Assembly: GCA_947034885.2 (NCBI GenBank)
Contig: OX344755.2
Span: forward strand, 2,501 to 66,500
DNA from: Thuidium tamariscinum
Lineage: Eukaryota > Streptophyta > Bryopsida > Hypnales > Thuidiaceae
Length of the DNA: 64,000 nucleotides
Direction: 5' to 3'
Shown: piece by piece, positions 12,547 through 23,367 of the stretch
Layout: every line of letters begins with the position of its first letter
How positions within the stretch are numbered: position 1 is the first letter of the stretch
Translations under genes and position numbers: made by a program
The notes under the pieces: model-generated
The model's input: the letters and a program-made list of their open reading frames with translations, nothing else
What the model was told of the DNA's origin: nothing
Database searches by the model: none

Positions 12547-13371
12547 TTATCATCGAGTCGATGATAACAGTCATCGATATCGTCGACTCGATGATAATGG
12601 AAGATTAATATAAGTAATTCAGTGTCTTGCTCTAGAATATCCAGGACTTATAATAGAATCCTGAAGGTGAAGATGGGAATGGATAGATCTAACATTTGTA
12701 ATTCCTTTCCTGAATTTATGTAGCAGTTATCCTCGAGTCGAGGATATGTCTTCTATGGAGTAACTTATTGATATAGGGGGTGTGCAATGGTAATGGACAA
12801 TTTTGTTTGAAGAATGTGACATGGAGTTGGGCTTGCGGTTTAGCTGGGGTTTGTTCTCCATTTGTACGAGTTATCGTCGAGTCGAAGATAACTGTTGAAG
12901 TTGTAATTCCTGTTGCCATTATTTACTCTGATAATGCTTTCATGAAGAAGTGATCGTAAACCTTGACTAACTCCTACATTGTACGAACTTAACGGTTACC
13001 CTCAATTTGAGGATAATGTCAATATCTGACAGAATGTACATGCGTGTTTGTTCTGTAGAATGGGAACTTGTCCATGATCATCATCATGATCACTATCAGT
13101 TGTAGTTTCCTTGTCTCATATTACAGAGACCTACGCTGTCAAGGTTATCATCGATTCGAGGATAACTGTCCTAGATGTATATATATAAATTTTTGTTGGT
13201 TCTTAGCTCTGTTTAGCCCTGAAAGTATGAATAGATATCATCCTGTCAATGGTCCGTACTTCACTGGGAAACGGATATCTATATTCAGTTCCGGATTCCT
13301 TAAACATCGTTATATGGTTTTACAATGAACGGGATTTATATTTTTATTTGTTATCATTGACTCGATGATAT
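12547..13371. repeat. Series of seven short palindromes upstream of the DUF7869-type gene
   Basis: Palindromes with arms of about 9-10 bases around one central base are centred near 12557, 12587, 12737, 12881, 13006, 13155 and 13361. The first has perfect arms, TTATCATCGA and its complement, around a G. The third is TATCCTCGA around a G, with the matching change on the other arm. The others carry one or two arm mismatches. Apart from the first two, which lie 30 bp apart, spacing is about 125-205 bp. All lie in the inferred 5'-UTR intron. Confidence 0.85.
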
Positions 13372-13402
13372 ACTTTTTGATTGATGGCGTGTTAGTTGCA
13401 GA

Positions 13403-15175
13403 ATGGATTATCATGGACCAGAAGACTTCGCGAATCCAGTCCCGGTACTTCCACTGGATGTTCGTTTGTGCGAGGGAACCCCTCGTGCAAAGTGGGTCAT
13501 GCAATCTGTTCGTCTCGAAAACGAAAACGGGGTGGATGTTGCAAGGGGAGTCATTCAAAACATTGACCCTGAGTTGGTCATTGACCAGAATGGGAAGTCA
13601 CTTGGTGATGAACAAGTTGCCATTCATATTGCGAAATCTTTGAACGAAGATTTGTTCTCCTCTGCAAATATGTGGTCACTACGTTCATGGCCCATTAGGA
13701 GAGTGTTCCTTCACGATGGTGCTTCTTTGTATGACCATGATGAAACATATAAGTACAATGCGGCTATAACCCCCAAGAGAATTCGAAAGGGGGTTAGATC
13801 GTATGAAACAACTCGTGTAAGAGTTGACTCTGAGGTCCCTCCTAAGAAAGAACTTCTCCTGACTATGGAGTCAGTCACAGCAGTCTCTACAAACAATTGT
13901 TGTGAAAAGAGTTGTGTACAACATTTTCCACGTGCACAAATTCAAGCAATACGAGTTGATTTGTATGGAGGGAATGACTATAAGGCTCGGAACAAGACAC
14001 TTCTAGAGGTACATAGGCAAATCCACAAGGATGCTAGTGGGAAAAAATGGATCACTTTGAAAGAGAAAGAAGTGTGTCCTACTGCGTGGTGGATCATTCA
14101 TGGGATTGCAAAATGTACATACTATAGGTACAAAGAGAAAGCCAAAACTGGGAAGCAAGCAGATGTGCATGGGAATTTGGGAAGCAAGAAGCCTTGTATT
14201 CAAACTCTTCAAGCTACTGCTACACTTCGGAAGTTAATTGAGTCGGATGCTGATAAAATGCCGTACAAGACAAGGACACTTGAGTCTGGGGAAAAGGTCA
14301 CTGCCATGGTTCTTCCATCTTCGTTTCGTTGGAGTGATCAATTGAAAACAATCAATGAAACCAATGCTAGTTTCAATTTGCCACCTATTTCTTCTAGTGG
14401 TTTGAGCAATATTCGTCGTGATTCTTTTCCTCAATTTGCTGCAAAGGCTCGTGGAGATTCATTTGCTAGATGTGGGTTGTGTGACAAATACAACCAATTG
14501 AAAAGCGCTTGTGTAGGGGAGGAGGCAAAGTCTAAGTGGGAAAAACTGAAGGAAATACATAACCAAGGGCAATTGGCTCATAGACAATATTACTATGGAA
14601 ATCGGGACGACTCTGTAAGAAGGCTGGATAAGATGTTGTGCATCATTCATGACAAGATGGATCACTCGAAGACTGCTTCACCACACTTTTCCCATAAGAC
14701 CAAAGTAACGGAGTCTTTCATGAAAATGCCTGTAGCTGTTACAGGTATGATTGCTCATGGGCATGGTGATGTACGATATGCACACTATGGTTTAGGCATT
14801 TATCCAACAGATTCAAACCATACCATTGGGTCAATTGCAAGGTTGTTGCGTGATTTAGAAGGAGTGCCAAAGAATTCGTCGCGCACGTTATTTTCAATTG
14901 AAGATAACCAATCCACCTTGACGAAGGCGCTTTTAAATGGAGCAGAAACATGTTTGGACTCCCTCCTTCTACCTTTGGATGAACCACTTCCAGCTAAACC
15001 TCTTCCTCCAGTACTAATATTGCAGCTTGACAATTGTTCGGGTGACAACAAGAACCGTTATGTTTTTGGTTTTTGCTCCATGCTAGTATGCAAAGGCATT
15101 TTTCGTGAAGTGTACATCAATTTCCTCATTGTGGGACACACTCATGAAGACATTGATGCTCTTTTTGGTCGATAG
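13403..15175 (+). CDS. DUF7869-type protein, N-terminal and RNase-H-like part (copy 1)
   Basis: A 590-codon frame starts at an ATG right behind a candidate splice acceptor. It resembles the multicopy eukaryotic family I remember as DUF7869; no function is established. Visible motifs are a Cys cluster CCEKSC (166-171), a helix-turn-helix-like stretch near 205-250, a CxxC followed by Cys (357, 360, 370), DKMDH (417-421), HGHGDVRYAHY, LQLDNCSGDNKN with D543, and GHTHEDID (578-585). The spaced acidic residues D417, D543 and E582 or D583 recall a DDE transposase of RNase-H fold; this is inference. The frame ends in TAG directly after LFGR. The family homology continues in the frame at 15185-16258, so this is probably a disabled or unusually terminated gene. 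A second copy at 42 kb stops at the same codon. Confidence 0.75.
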   Translation: MDYHGPEDFANPVPVLPLDVRLCEGTPRAKWVMQSVRLENENGVDVARGVIQNIDPELVIDQNGKSLGDEQVAIHIAKSLNEDLFSSANMWSLRSWPIRRVFLHDGASLYDHDETYKYNAAITPKRIRKGVRSYETTRVRVDSEVPPKKELLLTMESVTAVSTNNCCEKSCVQHFPRAQIQAIRVDLYGGNDYKARNKTLLEVHRQIHKDASGKKWITLKEKEVCPTAWWIIHGIAKCTYYRYKEKAKTGKQADVHGNLGSKKPCIQTLQATATLRKLIESDADKMPYKTRTLESGEKVTAMVLPSSFRWSDQLKTINETNASFNLPPISSSGLSNIRRDSFPQFAAKARGDSFARCGLCDKYNQLKSACVGEEAKSKWEKLKEIHNQGQLAHRQYYYGNRDDSVRRLDKMLCIIHDKMDHSKTASPHFSHKTKVTESFMKMPVAVTGMIAHGHGDVRYAHYGLGIYPTDSNHTIGSIARLLRDLEGVPKNSSRTLFSIEDNQSTLTKALLNGAETCLDSLLLPLDEPLPAKPLPPVLILQLDNCSGDNKNRYVFGFCSMLVCKGIFREVYINFLIVGHTHEDIDALFGR

Positions 15176-15184
15176 AGCACCTGA

Positions 15185-16258
15185 TTGAAGACAAATAACT
15201 ATCCCACACTTCCGAGGCTTATGAAGTCTTTCATGGATATTGAAGAGCACCCTGTGATTCCTCATCTCATTGAAGAAGTTCCTGACTTTAAGGCATTTGT
15301 GCAAGGATACCTTGGCACTGGTGGAGACTTTTTAGAGGGTCATTCTAGATCCCAACAATTCAAGTTTTTCAAGGATTCTAATGGATGGCCTTTGATGGAA
15401 TATAAACATTTGGTTACAGATGATAAGTGGTTGCCTGAGGGTGGCAAGGGGATAAGATTGTGGTCTGAGACTGTAGACGGACTTCCTAAAGTGCCAACTG
15501 GTAGTCCTCCTCCTCTAGTTCCTGAACCGATGAAGGCTCTTCTAGACGTAAAGAAGGGTTTGAGCGGTTTCGTTGAATATTGGAAGAAAATGGCAAATGA
15601 TGACTACACAGGAGAGTTTAGGCGGAAGAATGGCGGCTTGGAAGATTATTGGAAAGGCGTTCGAGCGGCTCTGGATGCACCTCTTCAAGTCCGTGAAGCA
15701 TTACTTGATGGATTCTGGCCGGCTTCCAGGATTGCCCCTGACGAAACAGATCGAATGCAAAGAGATGGCACATTGCATGAGGAGGATGCTGAAGATGTGC
15801 TGTTTGTTGGACGGAGACGTGATCGTCCGCGTCCCTCATTCCGTGTTAATGCTGATACACATGAAGGTTCTTTTATTGCAGTACGCCCCGCTAATGATGA
15901 CCCTAAACCATTTTGGCTTGCTAGGGCCATTACAGCTCCAAGTCCAGATCCTGGGCATATGCATATGATCAAGATTCAATATTGGACACCTACCTCAAAT
16001 CGACACATTAATATGGATACATATGAGGGATGGGACACGAAGCAAGGGAATGTGTGGCGGGAAGACACCATGATCAAGCCGACATGGTCAAGTACGGGTT
16101 GTATTCTAACAGCTTGGAAGCCTCGTTTTCGAGAAAACACAAGAAAACCGAAAGTGTCAATTCCAAACTTACAAATTGGCATCATTAAGGCATCAGTGGC
16201 GGCCTTTGCAATGGATGAACGCAATGTTGAAGAGGATGAGCCTATGGAAGAAGAATGA
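15185..16258 (+). CDS. DUF7869-type protein, C-terminal part (copy 1)
   Basis: A 357-codon open frame continues the protein of 13403-15175 after a TAG at 15173 and a TGA at 15182, with no change of frame. It lacks an ATG at its start; the first in-frame ATG is at MKSFMD near 15221. It aligns along its whole length with 43249-44277, sharing IPHLIEEVPDFKAF, QQFKF, DDVLFVGRRRDRP versus DDVFVGNLRNRP, a Y..G.FVA-like core (VAIRPADGDLKP in the other copy) and a YxxPTS stretch. That late globular part (about residues 200-300) reads as a small beta-rich domain of unknown role. The acidic tail EERNVEEDEPMEEE-type ends the frame. Its intactness suggests recent decay, or use of the frame in some other way. 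Confidence 0.7.
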   Translation: MKTNNYPTLPRLMKSFMDIEEHPVIPHLIEEVPDFKAFVQGYLGTGGDFLEGHSRSQQFKFFKDSNGWPLMEYKHLVTDDKWLPEGGKGIRLWSETVDGLPKVPTGSPPPLVPEPMKALLDVKKGLSGFVEYWKKMANDDYTGEFRRKNGGLEDYWKGVRAALDAPLQVREALLDGFWPASRIAPDETDRMQRDGTLHEEDAEDVLFVGRRRDRPRPSFRVNADTHEGSFIAVRPANDDPKPFWLARAITAPSPDPGHMHMIKIQYWTPTSNRHINMDTYEGWDTKQGNVWREDTMIKPTWSSTGCILTAWKPRFRENTRKPKVSIPNLQIGIIKASVAAFAMDERNVEEDEPMEEE

Positions 16259-17185
16259 ATATTTTATAGTTGTAGTAGTAGATTTTTGTTGTTATATTTC
16301 AAGTACTAGATGTTTTTCTTATTGCAATTATACTTAATCTGAATGATATTTGTTCATATATATAGTACATTTGCCTATATATCATGAATCATCGTATGGT
16401 GACTATGTACCTGATATTGATTTCTATTAATAGTATATATATATATATATATATATATTCTATAATTGTATCTTAAGTTTGTGTGTAGAAAATATTTTCT
16501 TGCATAAAGAAGTTGGTGACAAGTTTGTGAAGTTGAAGTGTGATATCATAAAACTTTATCAGTGTATTGTAAGAAGTAGAAATCTCCATTTAAAAAAATA
16601 TGTAACTTAAAATGTTTTGAGGTACTTCATTTACTTATAAAATAACTCAAAAAAGGAATGTGGATGTTCATTGTAGATATTTTCCACTTGTAGAAGTAAA
16701 AAAATAATAATAAAGTATAATTCTAAGCATTTTCAAGTCTCAATTTAATGAAAAGTCTCAATTTAATGAAAGCTTTTTTTGTCCTAAAATAGATGATCAT
16801 TAAAATGAGACTACGATTTGTCTCGTTTTAATGAATAAGGCCTTGCAATCTACTTGGAGATCTAACACAATTGGTGGAGATGAGGGACTTTGCTACTAGG
16901 AGTGTAATGATGGGCATTGGGGATACAAAAGTTTGTTTATAGTGAATACATATATTACATGAGTGTTAAACTTTGCAATTAATACATGGTATTTTGTAAT
17001 TCTCCATTTATTTTTACCATTGTACATTAATGTCTTTTATTTTTTAAATTATGAACAAACAATTATTCTTACATTTATAAATTATAGTAATTCACAAAGC
17101 TCTTATTTCATTGGAAAAGTCCCAAATTATTGAATATGATGTTAAAAGAAGAGTACGAGAGTAAGTGTAAGGTAGTGGTGGACTT
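16259..17185. other. 3' flank of the DUF7869-type gene with an AT microsatellite and clustered motifs
   Basis: AT-rich, no gene seen. It holds an (AT)n run at about 16433-16459. At 16734-16835 four copies of a 14-base motif like TCTCAATTTAATGA occur, two direct and two as an inverted pair with 15-base arms (16798-16834). Confidence 0.6.
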
Positions 17186-17400
17186 CTGATTCTGCTGGGA
17201 TGACATCAAACGATATGTGAAAGGTACCAAGCGCAAGTGGATTATTGATTGGCCTGAACTATTGGAAGTTTGGCCTATTCTGGTTGGAACCAACCTCAAT
17301 CAAGAAGAAACTTTGCTTTTGCAGCATGTAGGTTTCCATCTCCAAGAAAGGCCTTCATTGTTGCTACATCAATTATTCGATATGTTCAAGATTTTTGACA
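17185..17400 (+). pseudogene. Fragment of a SWIM-zinc-finger repeat-family gene (middle part)
   Basis: The frame reads CWDDIKRYVKGTKRKW, then WPELLEVWPILVGTNLNQEE and LLLQHVGFHLQERPSL. This matches my memory of the middle of a highly repeated plant protein family that ends in a SWIM-type zinc finger and looks transposon-derived (FAR1/MULE-like). A stop lies directly upstream (TGA in VVDF*F) and no ATG serves it. The C-terminal part of the same family occurs at 19630-20150 on the same strand, so this may be one decayed gene split by later sequence. Confidence 0.5.
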
Positions 17401-17645
17401 CGGTGTCGCATTGTAAATCCGTACAGTATATAAAAATAAGATTTTATTTGAGTTTTATTAAAATATTATAAAGAAGAAAGTGACGTCAATTGGAGTGGCT
17501 TCAAGGAGAAGCCTTCTCTTTATTATGACAAACAAACTATAAAGAGGAGCAGATTGTCCAAGGGCTTCAACAATTTGATGTAGTTTTCTTCCTTTACATT
17601 TTGGATTTTGATATGTCGAACTAGAGGGGTTTTTTTATTTTCAAG

Positions 17646-18145
17646 ATGAAGAACTTGAAGCAGAGCATGAATTTGAGTTTTCGATGTCGCAACCACCGAC
17701 TCAACCTCTTGTGCCGCCGAATCTTACATTACCACATGAGCGTTTACAAGATATTGTTGCGCCATCTCGTCTTCCAAAGCAACCTCGAGTTGAGAAGTGT
17801 TGGCACGGGAACTTGCAACATGATGCTCGAGCGATGGTGATTTTACTACAAGTTAGTTGTGTCGAACCCGGTACAAAAAATGTGACATTTGAAGGTTGTT
17901 TTGAGGGTCTTAATGACGACCAATATTTTTGTATGGTTAGGCTAGTTGAGGGAAGTCGAGGACATGAACATTGGTTAGATGGTTCGGTTAACCCTCTACT
18001 TAAAGCAGACCGTGTAAAATATGTTGCTGCAATCATTAGGCGCATCCTCACATTTCTACAAATGGAAAGATGTTTCTCTTGGGATTCTAGTTTTTTATCT
18101 CTAAGAGACATATTAGATCCTTACTACTTTGATTTCTCTGTTTGA
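17646..18145 (+). CDS. Unidentified possible exon, acidic N-terminus
   Basis: An open stretch starts behind a candidate acceptor (TTTTATTTTCAAG) and runs to TGA at 18143. It begins DEELEAEHEFEFSMSQPPTQ, then a basic segment RLPKQPRVEKCWHGN, then a globular-looking part VEPGTKNVTFEGCFEGL and RILTFLQMERCFSWD. The first ATG in frame is at 17684. I do not recognise it. It lies between two pieces of the SWIM-family gene and could be an extra exon of that gene, an insertion, or a separate relic. Codon use is more protein-like than the neighbouring AT-rich DNA. Confidence 0.35.
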
Positions 18146-18489
18146 TAGCATTTCAAAAGTTAAGTTATATGTTTAAAGTTATAAGAAGGAGGAATGAAGG
18201 TAATTTATCTTCTTGTAGAAGTTTAAGGCTTTCAACCTTCAAGGTTTGAATAGTAAATTAGTGGTAGGGTCTTATATATTGGCCAATGGTTGTTAAGATG
18301 CCTTTGGGGTCAATGTATGGGCTGAAATCTACTTGGTTGAATGGTGGAGGTTGAAAATAAGGTGGGGGATAAGAAAGAAGGCTTCTTCTTCTTTCTCTTA
18401 GTTGTTGGTGTATAGGTCGAATGTTTAGTAAGCCAAATCATCATGTATTTTGAAAATTTAATAATAAAACTTGGTGAGTGTGTTCTTCT

Positions 18490-19332
18490 TCTTCTTGTAA
18501 TTCTATAAAGCTATCATTTGTTGTAATTGGAGTTAGTATGCAAAAGTTATACTTATTAGAGTGGAAGAGGTTTGTTTGTAGTAAAATTTGGGAGCAACCT
18601 CTTTTCGGACTACTATAGTTAATATATTAGGGAGTTTCTAGTTTTGATTCTTTACATACTTGTGTATTGTATTGTTAGCTTTCTAAAGAGCTAACATACA
18701 CCTTATTTGGAGTTGAAGAGTGAGAGTTATGTACATGTAAAGTAGTATAGAAGAGAGTTGCGTTAGACTTAAAGAGAATAGTTTTTGAATGGCTATAGTA
18801 GTTGGACAGTATGTAGTTTGAGTTTGAGATTTTAAAGGGTTCTATAAGTTTGTGTAAGCTTTCTGTGAAGCTCTTTCACTCTTCATTTAAATTCTTAATA
18901 TGAAAGTTATAGAGTTTAGGGTGAAAGTATGTTCAACTGCCTTTGAACTTAAGGCTGCCAACTTCAATAAACTATAACTTTTGGTCAATATCTTCTTTGA
19001 TTTTGATATTTGAAGGAATTATGGAGATTTTTATTATCTTTGAATGAAGTCAAGATTCATCTGATTTGGAGTTTTGAAGAAAATGTGGCACTCATTCAAA
19101 GTCAGATTTCATTTTCAAGAGTTTTGAGATACTTTTCTGTTTGAGTTTGAGGCTGTCAACTTCTATAAGCTATAACTTTTGGGCAGTATCTTCTTTGATT
19201 TGGAGATTTTTAGGCATTATGGAGAATTTTATTATCTTTGTATGAAGCTAAGATTCATCTGATTTGGAATTTTGGAGCAAATATGGCACTCATTCAAAGT
19301 CAGACTTCAGTTTCAAGTGTTTTAAAAGATAC
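18490..19332. repeat. Degenerate tandem repeats of about 180-200 bp
   Basis: The clearest pair is 18954-19151 and 19152-19332 (period 198 bp), with shared AACTATAACTTTTGG-type and ATTCATCTGATTTGGA blocks. Weaker earlier copies carry GCTTTCTAAAGAGCT / GCTTTCTGTGAAGCT at about 18673 and 18853. No coding content seen. Confidence 0.6.
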
Positions 19333-19629
19333 TTGAAACATATTGTATATTTATATGATATAATATACAGTCTACATAGTATTTATATTTGTTTATATAC
19401 ATATGAAATATATATTTATATTGTATACTCATATACGTATTTTGATATGTTATATTATACGTTCTTATATTGAATATACTTCTATTTATATAAAATTTAT
19501 ATAAAATTTATACAAAATGATATGCTATTTGTATTCTTTATATGGAGTTTGTACAATAAATTTTATACTCATACTAATATGAAATAGAATGTTGTGCTTC
19601 TTATCACCTTGTATTTTTTTTGTATCTCC

Positions 19630-20150
19630 ATATTCTTTTACCTATATTCATTTGCAACACGAAACTTCGGGTTTTCCTAAAGCAAATTCTCTCGCTACAA
19701 CAACAGTCTTCTTTGACCAGGCGCCCCCACCAAATTCGGATGCATATTCAACGGTTAGGAACAACCGAGCGATTAGAAGAATCACAAATGCTCCAACAGT
19801 AGAACAATGGAACAAATAGGATAGTGCTGGAAAAGTTAAAGGAGAAATTTTGGGAGTGATTCTACTCCTTTTCCTTGGCCTCAAGGCGATAGTGGTGCTA
19901 GAGACTAAGGCTGACTCTAACAAAAATGTGTATTGAATTATAATAGGTATGTTCCCCACATGCACATACCTAGACTTTCTTAACATGGCAGTATTTGCCA
20001 TTAGCGGACGACAACAATCTGTAAATTGCAAGCACTTGTACAATTTGTATAGGTACTTTTACAGTTTTACAAGACGGATATCCATGAAGACAAATTTATT
20101 CATTCACCTAGTTATAACTTCAATGAATTGAAGCTATTCCTAGTTCGAGC
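19630..20150 (+). pseudogene. SWIM-type zinc-finger C-terminal fragment of a repeat-family gene
   Basis: Readable in order: RNNRAIRRITNAPTVEQWNK, then KGEILGVILLLFLGLKAIVV, LETKADSNKNVY, GMFPTCTYLDFLNMAVFAIS, GRQQSVNCKHLYNLYRYF, and in another frame DKFIHSPSYNFNELKLFLV. The family's SWIM finger is CxC...CxH. Here the CKH half is kept (VNCKHLY) but the second Cys of the first half reads Tyr (TCTYLDF). Two in-frame stops (TAG after EQWNK, TGA after KNVY) and one frameshift near 20090 show it is dead. Both stops can be explained by C-to-T changes in CAG and CGA codons. Confidence 0.6.
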
Positions 20151-23018
20151 AAAATTGATTACTATTCTAGAATAGGCATTTAGGGGTTTTTTCTAGCTTC
20201 TTCATTTGTCATGTATTCATATACATTACTTATAATTGAAATGATTTACAGCCCATGAAATTATTTTTTATTTTTTAATTTAGAAGTATGCATGAAGTTC
20301 TATTTGTACAATGCTTAATTTAAAGTGCTAAAATATAATTGTATAGAAACTTCACTGGAAAAAGTATCCAATAAATGTTTTAAAGTTTAGTAAATCTAAA
20401 TGACTACAAACATCATTCTAGACAAATCATTGACCACCGCACATACGAAAATGAAATTCATTTGTCTTATCTTTTGTCAATCCTTTTTCCATCTTTTACG
20501 ACATTTTAGGGAGATTTCATTCTTTTCTATTTAATTTATCTTATATTTTTGTTAAGTCCTCTTGTCCATTTGTTTTTCCATTTTATTCATTACTTTAAAT
20601 ATTTACTTGCTATTTTGAGGGCTTTCTCTCTTGTCTTATTCTAATGCTTGTAAATATATTTTAGATTCTTTTTCATAATCAATGTCATATGTTTTAGTCA
20701 TTTTTTTGTATAGCGTGTTAGGCTGTTAGTTGTTCCATCTCTTATATTTTATTTATTTTTATTTATTTTTTGCAAATTTATTTCAGGTAACATCAAAATA
20801 TATACAAATACATTATAATTATCCTTAGATTTTTATTTTCTTTAATTTCAAAAATATATAAAGTATAACACTTGAAGGTTTCAGTCAAGTGTTTATCAAT
20901 ATAATTAGAGGCAATCATGTCATTCAAACCTTCAAAAGGTCTATACACCATATATTTGTCTTTTTACACTAGTGCATGTAGTGATTTTGAAAAGTCATTA
21001 TTCTGCATGTTTAGTTGAGCCAATTGAAGTAATACAATTGATTGTTGGCGTGATGATATGGATTCATAGGTATACTATATTTTAAATGTTGGACATGTTT
21101 TCTACTACAATGAATGAACAAAGTATTCCGGCTATGTGCAAAAGTTTGAAAGTCCAAATACATATCCAAAAAAATTTAAAGAGAAAACAAAGTATAAAAT
21201 TTTATCACAATCCACAGTGATAGGGTCCACAGTCATAGGTCCTAAAATTACTATAAATTTTCAATCATTTCCTTCAATTTTTGGAGAAAAAAATAGAACA
21301 ACAAAATTTTGAGAATTTTTTTTCCCAAAAAAGCTATCTAGAGGCTCACCGCTCACAAGTTTCCCGCTCACAACTTACAAGCTCACCGCTCTAAGCTCAC
21401 CTGCTAGCGTCGTTTATTTTTTAAGCTACTTCTTGACTATATATTATGTGAAAATTTTTAAAAAATAATATAAAAACTCCATTCTTTATAAGTTGCCAAA
21501 AATGTCTTTATCAACCAAAATTTTGTTTGGTCCTTTAGAATTAATCTAAGTTTGATTTTTAGTTATAAAATTAATTGAATTCGAGTCAAACTAACAAATT
21601 TAAGCTTATACATGATTCTAAAAATTTCAAGAATTAACAATTATTTGAATTTTCTTACTACTAGAAATTTGGAACAATTACATAGGTCTTCTAATTTTTT
21701 TAATATAAAATTATATAATAATATATACTCTATTATATATTATTCTAAGAAAAACACCTAAAGACTAAATTTCAAGGTTATCAAGCTGATTTTGTAATTG
21801 ATATGAATTTTCTTAATTTTTTAATTAAAAAATAAATATATTTTTAAATTTTCACCAAAAAAATTGAAAATTCTATAACTTCGGCAAGACATGTATTTTC
21901 AGCCTTTAAAAAGATGAATTAAAAATATTTTTAGCATAAACAATTATAAAATGAGATTATATTGATTCGAAAACCTATCACTAGTCACATATTGATTAGG
22001 AGCCCTATTGATAGTTATTTTTGAAGGCCTTCCAATCAAGACCTACTACAAAATGTATATGTATATACAAGTTATCTCCCCGGGGGAGAATTCTCAATAT
22101 ATATATATATATATGATAGTTACTTCCATAGGTCATTCATTTCAATTAGAATATAGAAAAAACAAAATATTATAAGAATATGTAGGAAAAATGCAATTCA
22201 TTTACTTATGTCATAGGAACTCATTGAACTTGTCCTTGAAGTCTTAACCTTTAGATGCCAAGGCACCAAGTTCTAATGTTGACAATACTTTGAAGTTAAA
22301 CAAAACCTATCTAAATTACTAATTTTAGTAGATTGTGTAGAAGAATTTTTTTTTAAATTCTACTTTAAGCAACAAAAATCTGATTTTGAAAATGAATGAT
22401 TATTCTATTCAAGATTTTTTGCAAGGGTGTCCATTGCAAATCTTGATTTTCTTGTGTCGAAGATTCTTAGAAGTGAACGTCAAATGCACTTAATCTTGGA
22501 AAAAAAATATTACTGTGGAATTTCATTTGAAGAAATTTAGAATAAATTTAAAGTAACCATAAATTGATTGACATTATGTATCTTATATCCTTTAACCTCA
22601 TTTTTTTAGGTGACCAATTCTTACGATTTGGCATGTTAGAATAGGTGTAAAAGACTTCAAATCATTTTTTTTCTTAAACAAATGGACAAATTCTACTGAA
22701 GGAACAAGTACATTGAACCAAGGACATAGATTCTCAACAGTATATTTTTTGTCTTTAGTTTTTTATTTTATTTTTCCAAAAAGTAGGATATAATAACCCA
22801 AGAAGATAATTAGAAACAAAAGCTACTCAATAAAAGCTACTCAGTTTAGGTTGCACTAAATTCCACAAAATTGACATGTAATGCCATTTGCCAAAGAACA
22901 GACATTGCAACCATATGTTATAAAAATGCTTAAGGAATGTATTAACTTTGTTGGCTTAGAGTTGTATAGCTTTGTAACTTTTAGCCAAGCAATGTAAATA
23001 TAGTTAGTAAAAACCTCC
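20151..23018. other. AT-rich intergenic DNA
   Basis: No gene, no long open frame and no clear element ends seen. There is an AT microsatellite at about 22097-22115 and a small cluster of GCTCACCGCTCACAAG-like short repeats at 21345-21405. Confidence 0.6.
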
Positions 23019-23367
23019 CACTAGAAGAAAACTACACTATTCATGCCAAAAACTGCGTTAAACTTGCCAAACTTGCGTTTTACTTAACAAAGATTGTATC
23101 GGGACTACGTTGAACACAGCGTAAAGTGTGGGGTGGATTGTGTTGAGATCTCCCTTCATAACGCAAAATTTTGTGTTTCAACGTGTCAACACAAAATTGA
23201 ATAAGTAAAACGCAAATGTCAACAAGGAAAATGCAAAATTTTGTGTTAGAATGAAAAAATTAGCATGACAAATCGGGACTTCAACACAATCCACTCCACG
23301 CGTTACGTTGAATGCAACACAGCTTCAACACAGTTTTTGTCAAATACAACGTAGTTTTCTTCTAGTG
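23019..23367. mobile_element. CACTA-type MITE (non-autonomous EnSpm-like element)
   Basis: A perfect 17-bp terminal inverted repeat, CACTAGAAGAAAACTAC (23019-23035 and 23351-23367), encloses 349 bp with no coding capacity. The flanks give an exact 3-bp target duplication, TCC at 23016-23018 and 23368-23370. A CACTA start with a 3-bp duplication is diagnostic of the superfamily. The interior repeats GCGTT/AACGC and CAAAATTTTGTGTT motifs in both orientations, as expected of subterminal transposase-binding repeats. Confidence 0.9.

Noticed and set aside
12547-13371. CRISPR-like array
   Set aside because: The repeats are short palindromes with variable spacing and sequence, in a plant intron, with no spacer uniformity or cas genes.
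19648-20043. 131-codon minus-strand frame with hydrophobic stretches
   Set aside because: It is antisense to the recognisable SWIM-family relic; the plus strand carries the family motifs.
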